DNA from: RGEC01 sp964475595
Lineage (GTDB): Bacteria; Bacteroidota; Bacteroidia; NS11-12g; UBA955
NCBI GenBank assembly: GCA_964475595.1
Contig: CAYYXG010000004.1
Coordinates: forward strand, 62,001 to 126,000
Direction: 5' to 3'
DNA length: 64,000 bases
The notes under the pieces were generated by a model, which was not told where the DNA came from, ran no database searches, and was given only the letters and a program-made list of their open reading frames with translations. The stretch's first letter is position 1. Each line of letters begins with the position of its first letter. The position numbers were made by a program, and so were the translations under genes. Of the stretch, positions 1-8,122 are shown in pieces.

Positions 1-1457
1 ACGCTACCCGGTTTCCAGTAAAACATTTTATACTCTTGAAAATGGGTAATTCCAAAATTGGTGTAAAAAGCCAAAGGATGTATAATCCGTTTGGTAATGC
101 CAGCATGAACACAAAACAACTTATAGTCGCTTTTCCCTGAATAGCGGTAGATCGATGTGTTTGACGAATTAATGGTGTTATTGTTGTCTGTTTCCCAGTA
201 AGTAGAGGAGCTTAAAAACGGCTTTTGCAAGAGCACAGAATAATTAAAACCCAAATTTCTAGTGTTTTGAAAACTATTAAAAATACCGTACACTATATTA
301 GGGTTGGTTTGCCAGCCAAGTGAAATGTGATTGGACTTTCGTTGTAATTTGTCTTTGAATATCATCCTGTTAACCATGTTGGTTTTCACTTCAGCATGAT
401 TGCAGTTTAGGGCGTTCTGGTAGTATTCTGCAGCAGTTGCAAAATTCCTTTTGTTTTTATAATAATTTCCGGCCTCATAGTTTAGCTGGCATAATTCCCG
501 TAAAACATTCTGAGTCTCAGCGCCCGATGAAAAGCGATTCAAGTATTTGTTATAATAATTTGTTGCATTAATGTAATCACCAGCAATTTTATATTCTCTG
601 GCAAATCTTAAATAATTACTTTTAAGTTTGTTATTTACTTTTTCTGAGTGTATACCAAAGGGGTATTCGTTAACATATCCCTCAAGGGCGCTAATGGTAT
701 TTGTTTTTTCAGCGTGGGTATAAGCAATATAATCCTTACAAATATTTATTTTGTTGTTTACATCATTTTTATCAGGAAATGTAGATAGGCATTTCTCATA
801 ATAGGAAAGGGCTGTTTGGTAGTTGCCCGAATTAAAATTCCTGCTGGCATTGTCATAATTTTTATTATATTGAATTTCAGTAGTAACTTCCGGAAGCAAA
901 TTGAGTTTGGTATTTATGGTGTTGGCCATTTTCTGTACCTCTTCTCTTTTATCTTTTGATAGTAAATGATTCAAATCTATTGCTTTTAAATATAGCTTCT
1001 TATCCAGTAGGTTTTCCATCAACAATACAGCACATTCCAGGCCTTTTTCCGGATAATCTCTATACGCTTTCATCATTAGTAAATAAGCGCTGTCATCTTT
1101 ACCTTCCTTGAATAATTTAACACCCTGTTCTAAGGCGTTTTGAATGGTTTTATTTTCCACTAATTGTTTTTCGATAACATCGGCACAAAAGTCTATATCT
1201 GAGCAGGGATATTGCCTGGATTTTTTAATATACTCAGAGGCTTCTTCCAGTTCTCCAATTTGCATCAGTGCTGCTCCAAAAACCACATAGCTTTCCTGGT
1301 TTTTGGGTTCAGAAAACATAAGTTTCATTCCTTCAGATATTACACCGGTGTAGTTGCCTTCCATATATTTATTTCTAATATTTAGGTAGGCGGTATCCTG
1401 GGCAAAAATCCCTTGTAAATGAAGGGTGAAAATTAAAATAAAGCCATGTTTTTTCAT
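1..1457 (-). CDS. Exported TPR-repeat protein, partial (C-terminus outside window)
   Basis: I translated the reverse strand by hand: the frame is open from an ATG at 1457 to the window edge (485 codons). It starts with a signal peptide (MKKHGFILIFTLHLQGIFAQ, cleavage probably after AQ). The body is helical with TPR-like A/B helix pairs, for example around residues 205-220 (FNSGNYQTALSYYEKCL), 285-300 (AGDYINATNYYNKYL) and 328-345 (KNKRNFATAAEYYQNAL). From about residue 370 the character changes to alternating, Asn/Ser/Thr-rich segments that look like beta-strands. The ATG overlaps the stop of the upstream gene (ATGA, 1454-1457), so the two are translationally coupled. Function is unknown; a periplasmic or outer-membrane scaffold role is only inference. 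Confidence 0.8.
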   Translation of the reverse strand, partial: MKKHGFILIFTLHLQGIFAQDTAYLNIRNKYMEGNYTGVISEGMKLMFSEPKNQESYVVFGAALMQIGELEEASEYIKKSRQYPCSDIDFCADVIEKQLVENKTIQNALEQGVKLFKEGKDDSAYLLMMKAYRDYPEKGLECAVLLMENLLDKKLYLKAIDLNHLLSKDKREEVQKMANTINTKLNLLPEVTTEIQYNKNYDNASRNFNSGNYQTALSYYEKCLSTFPDKNDVNNKINICKDYIAYTHAEKTNTISALEGYVNEYPFGIHSEKVNNKLKSNYLRFAREYKIAGDYINATNYYNKYLNRFSSGAETQNVLRELCQLNYEAGNYYKNKRNFATAAEYYQNALNCNHAEVKTNMVNRMIFKDKLQRKSNHISLGWQTNPNIVYGIFNSFQNTRNLGFNYSVLLQKPFLSSSTYWETDNNNTINSSNTSIYRYSGKSDYKLFCVHAGITKRIIHPLAFYTNFGITHFQEYKMFYWKPGS

Positions 1458-3067
1458 TTGAATCTATCCTCCAAAGCCTTCATTCTGCTGGTTACAGCTG
1501 CATTTTTCATGGTGTTAAAACCGCTTGATTTGTCTTCATTGCAGGCATTTAATACATTCATTGACCAAGCTCCTCTGTCAAATCCCTTGTCTACATTATT
1601 GGTTAATATGGGTTCAAACATTCTGCCGCTTCCAATAGCAGAGTTCGCAGCGTCTATTAATGAGGTTTTTATATTCTCAAACACCGACCATTCCTGGTAT
1701 TTGACCACACCATAATTGCTATACATTCCTATTTTTCCTAAAAGGGAGGAAATTTTTTCTTGCTGCATAAAAGTAGTTTGATTAAAAGAGGCCACATCAT
1801 TAATTAGTGATTTTTTGGATTGTTCAATTTCCCTATCAATCCTTTCAACCTGTTTTTTCATCGCAGAAATGGCTTTAATAAAAAGCGAATCACCTTTTGA
1901 TTTTTTTAGTTTTAATTGGTCTTTGAATGACAATACCCTCGAAAATTTTTCTTTACGAATCAGATTTATGGAATCTGTGAGATATTGTTCTTTATGGAGA
2001 GATTCTTTGATTTTACCATTATTCCATTCAGCCTCAATCCTTTTGTATTCCACTCTTTTGGATTTTATTTCATAGGCAATATCTGTTATTTTGGTTCTGA
2101 AATTAAAAGAGTCTACGGCTTTTTTCAAAGGCGTTTTATTAAAATCGTTTACATAATTGATTGAATCTTTTTTGCGCTGTTCAATTAATTGTAAAATTTG
2201 TTGAAGTGCGTCCTCTTTTTGCTTTTTTAGGCGCCATGTTTCTGCGATTTGTTCATTTAAACTAATACCGGTTCGTGAAATTTTATTGTCGATAGATCTT
2301 TCAAATTCAATGCCCAAGTTCCAAATCATTTGATCAGCATTTGACAAAAAATCGGAGTGTTTTTTTTGCAGTTTTTTTGTTTGACATTGATTAACAACAG
2401 ATTCAGTGATTGGAGGAAGTACCATCCGCACCCATTTTGCGTAGGAATCATCGTGCTCTTTTTCTCTGGCCACTTTCCATAATCTACAATGCTCATATAT
2501 TTTTTGTTTAAGCGGCCCAATTTTTTCTTCCAAGTCCAATTGCTCTTGCTTGATAAATACCCATTTGTCTTCCTCTTCCATTTTGGAAGCTTGCAGTTGC
2601 GGAAGCCGAGCTTTTACTGCAGCAATCCTATCATCAAATGCTTTTTCTTTTTGTTTAATTTTATCCTCAGGCATTGCTACCGCACGGCCTGAAACCCGTT
2701 TCAAATGCTGAGAAAAAGTCTCTGTTCCTTTAGATTCAATTTCGGATTTAGAATTATTACATTGATCACAATAATAACCATTTCTACATTCGGCTATCAT
2801 TTTTTGTTTTTCCGCCTCGATGTCGGCAATTTCTAAGGGAATATTGGCAATGCTTTTTTTAATAATCCCCACTTTTTTCTCGTTTTCTTGAAGCCGTTTT
2901 TTTATCCCCTCAATTTGATTGTTGATTCCCAGTATTTGATTGACAATAGACTCTATGGTTAAAACCTCTCCACTGGAACTGCTTTGTGCCTTTACTTTCA
3001 GTAATGAAATAATAACGATACACAAAAAAAGCAAATACTTTTTTGCCCTAAACATGCATACAAACAT
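1454..3067 (-). CDS. Exported coiled-coil protein of unknown function
   Basis: The product has 537 residues and begins with a hydrophobic signal peptide ending in LLKVKAQ. A start four residues in (ATG at 3055, MFRAKKYLL) gives a more typical signal peptide. Residues ~30-480 are rich in Glu/Lys/Gln and predicted to form long coiled coils. One short cysteine cluster (C-x5-C-x2-C near residues 94-103, AECRNGYYCDQCNN) interrupts the helices and could bind metal or form disulfides. The C-terminal ~80 residues are less charged. I recognise no family. The stop overlaps the start of the downstream TPR gene by 4 bp, which suggests that the two proteins are made together and perhaps act in one complex in the periplasm. 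Confidence 0.7.
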   Translation of the reverse strand: MFVCMFRAKKYLLFLCIVIISLLKVKAQSSSSGEVLTIESIVNQILGINNQIEGIKKRLQENEKKVGIIKKSIANIPLEIADIEAEKQKMIAECRNGYYCDQCNNSKSEIESKGTETFSQHLKRVSGRAVAMPEDKIKQKEKAFDDRIAAVKARLPQLQASKMEEEDKWVFIKQEQLDLEEKIGPLKQKIYEHCRLWKVAREKEHDDSYAKWVRMVLPPITESVVNQCQTKKLQKKHSDFLSNADQMIWNLGIEFERSIDNKISRTGISLNEQIAETWRLKKQKEDALQQILQLIEQRKKDSINYVNDFNKTPLKKAVDSFNFRTKITDIAYEIKSKRVEYKRIEAEWNNGKIKESLHKEQYLTDSINLIRKEKFSRVLSFKDQLKLKKSKGDSLFIKAISAMKKQVERIDREIEQSKKSLINDVASFNQTTFMQQEKISSLLGKIGMYSNYGVVKYQEWSVFENIKTSLIDAANSAIGSGRMFEPILTNNVDKGFDRGAWSMNVLNACNEDKSSGFNTMKNAAVTSRMKALEDRFK

Positions 3068-3223
3068 AGATGTTTAGTTGTAGTATGGCAATTTAAATTT
3101 ATGCCCAAATATTTATTTGAACCTTATTTAAGTTTGCTTACCAATTTTCTTTTCACGTGCATAACACTATTCAGTAGGGTATAAATACTTAGTTAAATCT
3201 ATTTATGCAAGTATGTTAGATTT

Positions 3224-3825
3224 TCAGTTTTCTAAATTGATTGATTCCAAAATCAATTCTGTCAGTATTTTTAAGTCTCCTTCAATTGTGCCTTTCATAT
3301 ACTTGTCATAAACATCTTTATTATCAGGTGGATTGAGGTTTAATGTTAATCCTTTTTCTAAAGCCAGCAGTCTTAAAAATTCTCTTTGTGTTCGTCCATT
3401 TCCTTCTCTAAATGGGTGCAAAAAGTTTATATTATCTAAAATTTCGGATAATTTAGAGGCTAATGCTTCCTTATTCAACTTTTCTATATTGCGATAGTCA
3501 TTAATCAATGTGTCTATGTATTGAAAACCCATAGAAAATCGCTCTCCATTAAAAAATGGTTTCCCGTCCTTGTAAATATTAACAGTTCGGACTTTTCCCG
3601 CCCATGCATAAACATACTGAAATAAATAATGATGAATTACCAGTAATGAATTTGAGTCCTTAATTTCTATAGGGTTTTCTAATAATTCTTCAATTCTTTT
3701 AGAAACCTTTAAACTTTCAAAAGCTATAAGTACTTTTTCATCTTCAATATTGGCTAGATTATGTAGTATCCCTTTCTATTGGTATATTTTAATTCTGGAT
3801 CTAAATAATGATAGTTATTTTCCAT
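3224..3825 (-). pseudogene. Fic-family AMPylase toxin, frameshifted (fic-like)
   Basis: The downstream frame carries the full catalytic Fic motif HPFREGNGRTQR (HxFx[D/E]GNGRxxR, catalytic His) and the usual upstream blocks, hand-translated as VIHHYLFQYVYAWAGKVRT followed by VNIYKDGKPFFNGERFSMGF. The N-terminus (MENNYHYLDPELKYTNRK, ATG at 3825) lies in another frame. The two join perfectly if one A is restored in the short A-run at 3773-3775 (or by a -1 slip there), giving a 200-residue protein of normal length for short Fic proteins. As written, the first frame stops at 3754-3756 and the second has a stop at 3776-3778. The only ATG in the second frame (3532) would leave 102 residues and lose half the fold. 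The ATG at 3825 overlaps the antitoxin gene by 11 bp. Either a real inactivating indel or an assembly/sequencing error. Confidence 0.85.
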
Positions 3826-4036
3826 AAATGGAGTATAACTTAGTCAACAAGTCAGATTCAGATATTACACCTGTTTTCCAATCTACATAAAGTTGAACCA
3901 ATTCTTGTGTTGGTTCAAATCCCTCAAACATATTACTGCCCAAAGCATGTGCTGTACTTTCCAATGTTTTTAAATCAGCAAATTTTACACCCATTATGGT
4001 AAGATTGGCTTTGTCGATATCAATGCTTTTAAACAT
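3815..4036 (-). CDS. Fic-associated antitoxin (VbhA-like inhibitory-helix protein)
   Basis: A 73-residue protein encoded directly upstream of, and overlapping by 11 bp, the Fic toxin gene. It contains S34-N-M-F-E38-G39, a match to the [S/T]xxxE[G/N] inhibitory motif with which class I Fic antitoxins place a glutamate in the ATP site of their Fic partner. The following segment (EPTQELVQLYVDWKTGVIS) resembles the helical end of VbhA-type antitoxins. A 14-bp palindrome sits 8 bp upstream of the start and may be its operator. Seen: motif, size, overlap. Known: this gene order and motif define FIC TA modules. Inferred: the antitoxin now has no full-length partner because the toxin is frameshifted. 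Confidence 0.75.
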   Translation of the reverse strand: MFKSIDIDKANLTIMGVKFADLKTLESTAHALGSNMFEGFEPTQELVQLYVDWKTGVISESDLLTKLYSIYGK

Positions 4037-4043
4037 ATATTAG

Positions 4044-4057
4044 AAGGTAAATACCTT
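4044..4057. promoter_or_regulatory. Palindrome upstream of Fic antitoxin, candidate operator
   Basis: AAGGTA-AA-TACCTT is a perfect inverted repeat (6-bp arms, 2-bp spacer) 8 bp upstream of the antitoxin ATG at 4036. Its position suits an autoregulatory operator or a promoter-proximal hairpin. No binding protein can be named. Confidence 0.35.
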
Positions 4058-4161
4058 TTACGAAATTACAGTATTAAAACTTGATATTTTAAAAATAATT
4101 CTCCAAATGCTACCCAAAGTCGGGAGATTTTGGGCAGCATTTAGGTACAGATTTTACACAA

Positions 4162-4187
4162 AAAAGGCCGCCAATTGGCCGCCTTTT
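4162..4187 (-). terminator. Rho-independent terminator of citrate synthase
   Basis: Stem AAAAGGC-C-GCCAA/TTGGC-C-GCCTTTT, perfectly paired except for one C-C mismatch, lies 25 bp beyond the gltA stop. Read on the minus strand it is followed by six Ts. The same stem has a T-run on the plus strand too. Confidence 0.8.
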
Positions 4188-4211
4188 CTATGGTTTTTAA
4201 TGGGTTTAAAA

Positions 4212-5504
4212 TCAGTCTCTGTCTTGCATGAACTTGAACTGCCTGGGCTCTTCGCCCACATAAATCTGGCGGGGACGGGCAATGGGCTGCTTTTCCCTGC
4301 GCATTTCCTGCCACTGGCTGATCCAACCGGGCAGGCGGCCCAGTGCGAACAGCACGGTGAAGAAATCGGTGGGGAAGCCCATGGCACGATAAATGATGCC
4401 GCTGTAGAAATCCACGTTGGGATACAACTTGCGCTCCACAAAATAAGGATCGGTGAGCGCCGCTTCTTCCAGCTTTTTGGCAATTTCCAACACGGGATCG
4501 TGCACGCCCAGCTTATTCAGCACATCATCGCAGGTTTTCTTGATGATTTTGGCGCGTGGGTCAAAGTTTTTGTAAACGCGGTGTCCAAAGCCCATCAAGC
4601 GGAAGTTGTCGTTCTTGTCTTTGGCTTTGTTCACCCATTTCTGCACATCGCCGCCATCCTGACGGATCAGTTCCAGCATTTCCAGCACTTCCTGGTTGGC
4701 ACCGCCGTGCAGGGGCCCCCACAGGGCGTTGATGCCGGCTCCGATGCTGGAATACAGGTTGGCCTGGCTGCTGCCCACCATACGCACGGTGCTGGCACTG
4801 CAGTTTTGCTCGTGGTCGGCGTGCAGAATCAACAACTTATTCATGGCATCCACCACCACAGGGTCGGGCGCATAGTGGTCCATGGTTACCTGACCAAAGG
4901 TCATGTTCAGGTAGTTGGTTACGTAATCGAGGTTGTTTTTGGGATAAATGATGGGGTGCCCGCTGCGCTTTTTGTAGATCATGGCGCAGATGGTTGGCAT
5001 TTTAGCCAATAGGCGCAATACCGTTCTGTTAACGGCATCTTCCGGCCTATTTGGATTTAAGCTCTTTGGGTAAAATAAGCTCAGTGCGCTAATCATGCTG
5101 CTCAGTTGTCCCATTGGGTGTGAACCGGTGGGGAATGCCTTAAACATGCCTTCCAGGCCTTCGTTTACCAGGGTGTGTTCGCGTATGGCTTCGTCGAAGT
5201 CATGAAACTGCGCTTTATTAGGCAGGTCGCCGTGAAGCAACAGGTAAGCCACTTCCAGGAAGCTGGCCTTTTCTGCGAGGTCTTCAATGGAATATCCGCG
5301 GTGGCGAAGAATGCCCAGTTCACCATCCAGGAAAGTAATGCTGCTGGTGGTGGCACCGGTGTTTTTGTAACCAATATCCAGGGTGATATAGCCGGTAAGA
5401 TCCCTTAATTTGGCTATATCGATGGCTTTTTCACCCTCAGATCCTGTGATGACAGGCAATTCGTACTCTTTTCCTTCAAGAATAATTTTGGCAGTTTCAG
5501 ACAT
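4212..5504 (-). CDS. gltA: Citrate synthase (type II, hexameric-type)
   Basis: 430 residues, the normal length for the bacterial type II enzyme, which condenses acetyl-CoA and oxaloacetate into citrate at the entry of the TCA cycle. All key residues are present: H231 (HADHEQN), catalytic H266 (GPLHGGAN), H308 (GFGHRVYK) and D365 (YPNVDFYSG), with numbering within a few residues of the E. coli enzyme. The start is ATG 5504. A -7 promoter box (TAGATTTG) lies at 5532-5539, giving an ordinary leader of about 25-30 nt. The gene stands alone, divergent from the nucleotide-sugar operon and followed by its own terminator. Confidence 0.97.
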   Translation of the reverse strand: MSETAKIILEGKEYELPVITGSEGEKAIDIAKLRDLTGYITLDIGYKNTGATTSSITFLDGELGILRHRGYSIEDLAEKASFLEVAYLLLHGDLPNKAQFHDFDEAIREHTLVNEGLEGMFKAFPTGSHPMGQLSSMISALSLFYPKSLNPNRPEDAVNRTVLRLLAKMPTICAMIYKKRSGHPIIYPKNNLDYVTNYLNMTFGQVTMDHYAPDPVVVDAMNKLLILHADHEQNCSASTVRMVGSSQANLYSSIGAGINALWGPLHGGANQEVLEMLELIRQDGGDVQKWVNKAKDKNDNFRLMGFGHRVYKNFDPRAKIIKKTCDDVLNKLGVHDPVLEIAKKLEEAALTDPYFVERKLYPNVDFYSGIIYRAMGFPTDFFTVLFALGRLPGWISQWQEMRREKQPIARPRQIYVGEEPRQFKFMQDRD

Positions 5505-5531
5505 CTCTTTTTTCTTCGCTTAGTATAACCG

Positions 5532-5539
5532 CAAATCTA
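5532..5539 (-). promoter_or_regulatory. -7 promoter box of gltA
   Basis: TAGATTTG on the minus strand matches the Bacteroidota sigma-A -7 consensus TAnnTTTG exactly. It lies 27 nt before the gltA start, so this transcript should have a normal short leader. Confidence 0.65.
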
Positions 5540-5652
5540 CCTTTTTGGTTTGCATATTGCAAGAAAACACGGGCTATTTATATGGATTTTTCCAATTCTT
5601 TAACAATCCAAAGCATTCCTTAACATTCATCATAATATTTGGGGTTGGGCCG

Positions 5653-5660
5653 TATCTTTG
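5653..5660 (+). promoter_or_regulatory. -7 promoter box of the nucleotide-sugar operon
   Basis: TATCTTTG matches TAnnTTTG exactly, 21 nt before the ATG at 5682. The TTG inside the box is in frame with the gene and could be mistaken for a start codon (5658), which would place the promoter inside the gene. Confidence 0.65.
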
Positions 5661-5681
5661 CCCAAAATCTATCTCATCTGC

Positions 5682-6809
5682 ATGCGTCCTGTAAAAATGC
5701 TTGATCTGAACGCCCAATATCTGCGTTTTAAAGGGGAAATAGATCGTGCCATAGCCAATGTTTTGGAGCGCACTGATTTTATCAACGGACAGGACGTTAA
5801 GGAGTTTGTAAAAGAACTGGCAGCATACCACGAAACTACCTATGCCATTTCCTGTGCAAATGGCACCGATGCCATACAGATTGCTCTGATGGCCATGGAT
5901 TTGACCAAGGGTAGTGAGGTAATTACCCCCGGTTTTTCCTATGCGGCTATAGCCGAAATGTGCCATTTGATTGGGTTAAAGCCGGTTTACTGTGATGTGG
6001 ACCCCAAAACGTACCTCATGGATGTTGGGCAAATTGAGTCCCTCATCACGCCCAATACCCGCGTAATTGCACCGGTGCATCTGTTTGGTCAGGTTGCACC
6101 CATGGAAACCATTATGGTTCTGGCAGAGAAGTATAATTTGTATGTATTGGAAGACAACGCTCAGGCCATTGGTGCCGAATATACTTTTTCCGATGGTAGG
6201 GTTAAAAAGGCCGGTAGTATAGGGCATATCAGCACTACCTCGTTTTTCCCCAGCAAAAACCTGGGCTGCTATGGCGATGGTGGCGCCATCATCACCGGTG
6301 ATGAGGTCTTGGCAAAGCGTTGCAAAATGATTGCCAACCATGGACAATCGGTAAAATATTACCACGAAATCATTGGTATGAACAGCCGCCTGGATACCTT
6401 GCAGGCAGCGATTTTACGCGTAAAACTCAGATACCTGAACGGATTTACTGCCGAAAGGCAAGCAGCGGCTGCAACTTACGATGCTGCGCTGGGCGATTTG
6501 CCCGGATTACAAATTCCTGCCAGGGCTCAGCGTAGTAACCATGTTTTTCATCAGTATTGCTTTGTGCTGGATACCCCGGAAATGCGCACCGGACTTCAGG
6601 TTGCACTCAAAGAAAAGGGTATTCCCAGCATGATCTATTATCCTCAGCCCCTGTACAGGCAAAACGCTTACAGACAAGACGTTTCCTTGCCGGTAACCGA
6701 ATATTTGTGTGACCGCATCATGGCACTTCCCATGGGCACCGACATGGATTCTGAACAACTTGATTACATTACTTCCACTATAAATCAATATTTTAGCACT
6801 TTAAAATGA
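5682..6809 (+). CDS. DegT/DnrJ/EryC1-family sugar aminotransferase (WbpE/PorR-like)
   Basis: A PLP enzyme of the DegT/StrS class with 375 residues from ATG 5682; the in-frame TTG at 5658 lies in a promoter box and is rejected. PLP-binding features are clear: SCANGTDA near residue 60, LEDNAQAIGA, and the Schiff-base lysine K192 in SFFPSKNLGCYGDGG. The overall sequence resembles WbpE, which transaminates UDP-3-keto-GlcNAcA, and PorR of Porphyromonas, which is needed for A-LPS. The stop overlaps the next start by 4 bp (ATGA at 6806-6809), so it is the first gene of an operon with ugd and a UXS gene. The exact substrate is uncertain: with a UDP-glucuronate decarboxylase downstream, a 4-keto-pentose is also possible. 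Confidence 0.88.
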   Translation: MRPVKMLDLNAQYLRFKGEIDRAIANVLERTDFINGQDVKEFVKELAAYHETTYAISCANGTDAIQIALMAMDLTKGSEVITPGFSYAAIAEMCHLIGLKPVYCDVDPKTYLMDVGQIESLITPNTRVIAPVHLFGQVAPMETIMVLAEKYNLYVLEDNAQAIGAEYTFSDGRVKKAGSIGHISTTSFFPSKNLGCYGDGGAIITGDEVLAKRCKMIANHGQSVKYYHEIIGMNSRLDTLQAAILRVKLRYLNGFTAERQAAAATYDAALGDLPGLQIPARAQRSNHVFHQYCFVLDTPEMRTGLQVALKEKGIPSMIYYPQPLYRQNAYRQDVSLPVTEYLCDRIMALPMGTDMDSEQLDYITSTINQYFSTLK

Positions 6810-8122
6810 ACATAGCAGTCATAGGAACCGGATATGTGGGCCTGGTAAGCGGCACATGCTTCGCCGAAACCGGCAATAACGTCATCTGCGTAGACATTGA
6901 TACCCAGAAGGTAGAAAAATTGAGCGCAGGCCAGATTACCATTTATGAGCCCGGTCTTGAAGTGATTTTTAAGCGAAACCTGAAAGAAGGCAGACTAAAA
7001 TTTACCACCAGTTTGCAGGAAGCTATCAAAGATTCCATGGTGATATTTCTGGCATTGCCAACCCCTCCAGGCGAAGATGGCAGCGCCGACCTGAGCTATG
7101 TGCTGCACGTGGCCGATCAGCTGGGGCAGATGCTTACCGATTACAAGGTAATTGTAGATAAAAGCACTGTGCCCGTAGGTACCGCTGACAAGGTGAAAGC
7201 CGCCATCGCCAAGCATTATACCGGTGAATTTGATGTGGTTTCAAACCCCGAATTTCTGCGTGAAGGTGTGGCGGTGGAAGACTTCATGAAGCCCGACCGC
7301 GTGGTAATTGGTGCTGAAAGCCAACGTGCGCGTGACGTGATGAACGAGCTGTATGCACCCTATGTGCGCCAGGGCAATCCGGTGCTGTTTATGGATACAC
7401 GCAGTGCGGAACTCACCAAATATGCGGCCAATAGTTTTCTGGCCACCAAAATCTCATTCATGAATGAAATATCGCGCCTTTGCGAATTGCTGGGTGCCGA
7501 TGTGGATATGGTGCGCAAAGGCATTGGTTCTGATGATCGCATTGGCAAACGCTTTTTGTTTCCCGGCATCGGTTATGGGGGGTCTTGCTTCCCAAAGGAC
7601 GTGAAAGCCCTTATCCATTCTGCCTCAGAAGTGCAGTACCCGTTTGAAATTCTGAATGCTGTTGAAAAGGTAAATGCCTCTCAAAAGCGTCTGCTGGTGG
7701 ATAAAATCCGCAAGGAATATAGCAATCAGCTGCAAGGCAAAACCGCAGCAATTTGGGGACTTGCCTTCAAACCCAATACCGACGATATCCGCGAGGCACC
7801 TGCGCTTGAAATTATATCTGAACTAAGGGCCATGGGCGTGCAGGTAAATGCCTACGACCCTGAAGCTATGCCGAATGTAAAAGCCATTTTGGACAGCGAT
7901 ATTCAATTCCATGAAAACCCCTATGAGGCAGTGCAGGGCGCCGATTTTCTGATCATTGCCACAGAATGGCCTGAATTCAGAACCCCTGATTTTGCCAGAC
8001 TAGGGGCGGCTTTGAAAGCCAAGGTAATATTTGACGGCAGAAACGTATTTGAAACAGAAACCATGCGCAAAAACGGTTACCGCTATATCAGCATAGGCAG
8101 GGAGGACGTAAATCCGTCATGA
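6806..8122 (+). CDS. ugd: UDP-glucose 6-dehydrogenase
   Basis: 438 residues. Oxidises UDP-glucose twice with NAD to UDP-glucuronate. The Rossmann motif GTGYVGLVSG is at residues 7-16; the catalytic cysteine is C261 in GYGGSCFPKD, with K205 (ELTKYAANSF) and the E150-containing SNPEFLREG segment, all standard for the UDPGDH/UDP-ManNAc DH superfamily. It lies between the aminotransferase and the UXS gene with ATGA overlaps on both sides (6806-6809 and 8119-8122), so its product is very likely handed to the decarboxylase. A UDP-GlcNAc dehydrogenase activity cannot be excluded from sequence alone, and would fit the WbpE-like neighbour better. Confidence 0.93.
   Translation: MNIAVIGTGYVGLVSGTCFAETGNNVICVDIDTQKVEKLSAGQITIYEPGLEVIFKRNLKEGRLKFTTSLQEAIKDSMVIFLALPTPPGEDGSADLSYVLHVADQLGQMLTDYKVIVDKSTVPVGTADKVKAAIAKHYTGEFDVVSNPEFLREGVAVEDFMKPDRVVIGAESQRARDVMNELYAPYVRQGNPVLFMDTRSAELTKYAANSFLATKISFMNEISRLCELLGADVDMVRKGIGSDDRIGKRFLFPGIGYGGSCFPKDVKALIHSASEVQYPFEILNAVEKVNASQKRLLVDKIRKEYSNQLQGKTAAIWGLAFKPNTDDIREAPALEIISELRAMGVQVNAYDPEAMPNVKAILDSDIQFHENPYEAVQGADFLIIATEWPEFRTPDFARLGAALKAKVIFDGRNVFETETMRKNGYRYISIGREDVNPS

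Noticed and set aside
4107..5012. Open plus-strand frame of 301 codons opposite citrate synthase
   Set aside because: It is antisense to gltA and its residues (His/Gly/Val-rich) show no domain; it follows from the codon pattern of gltA.
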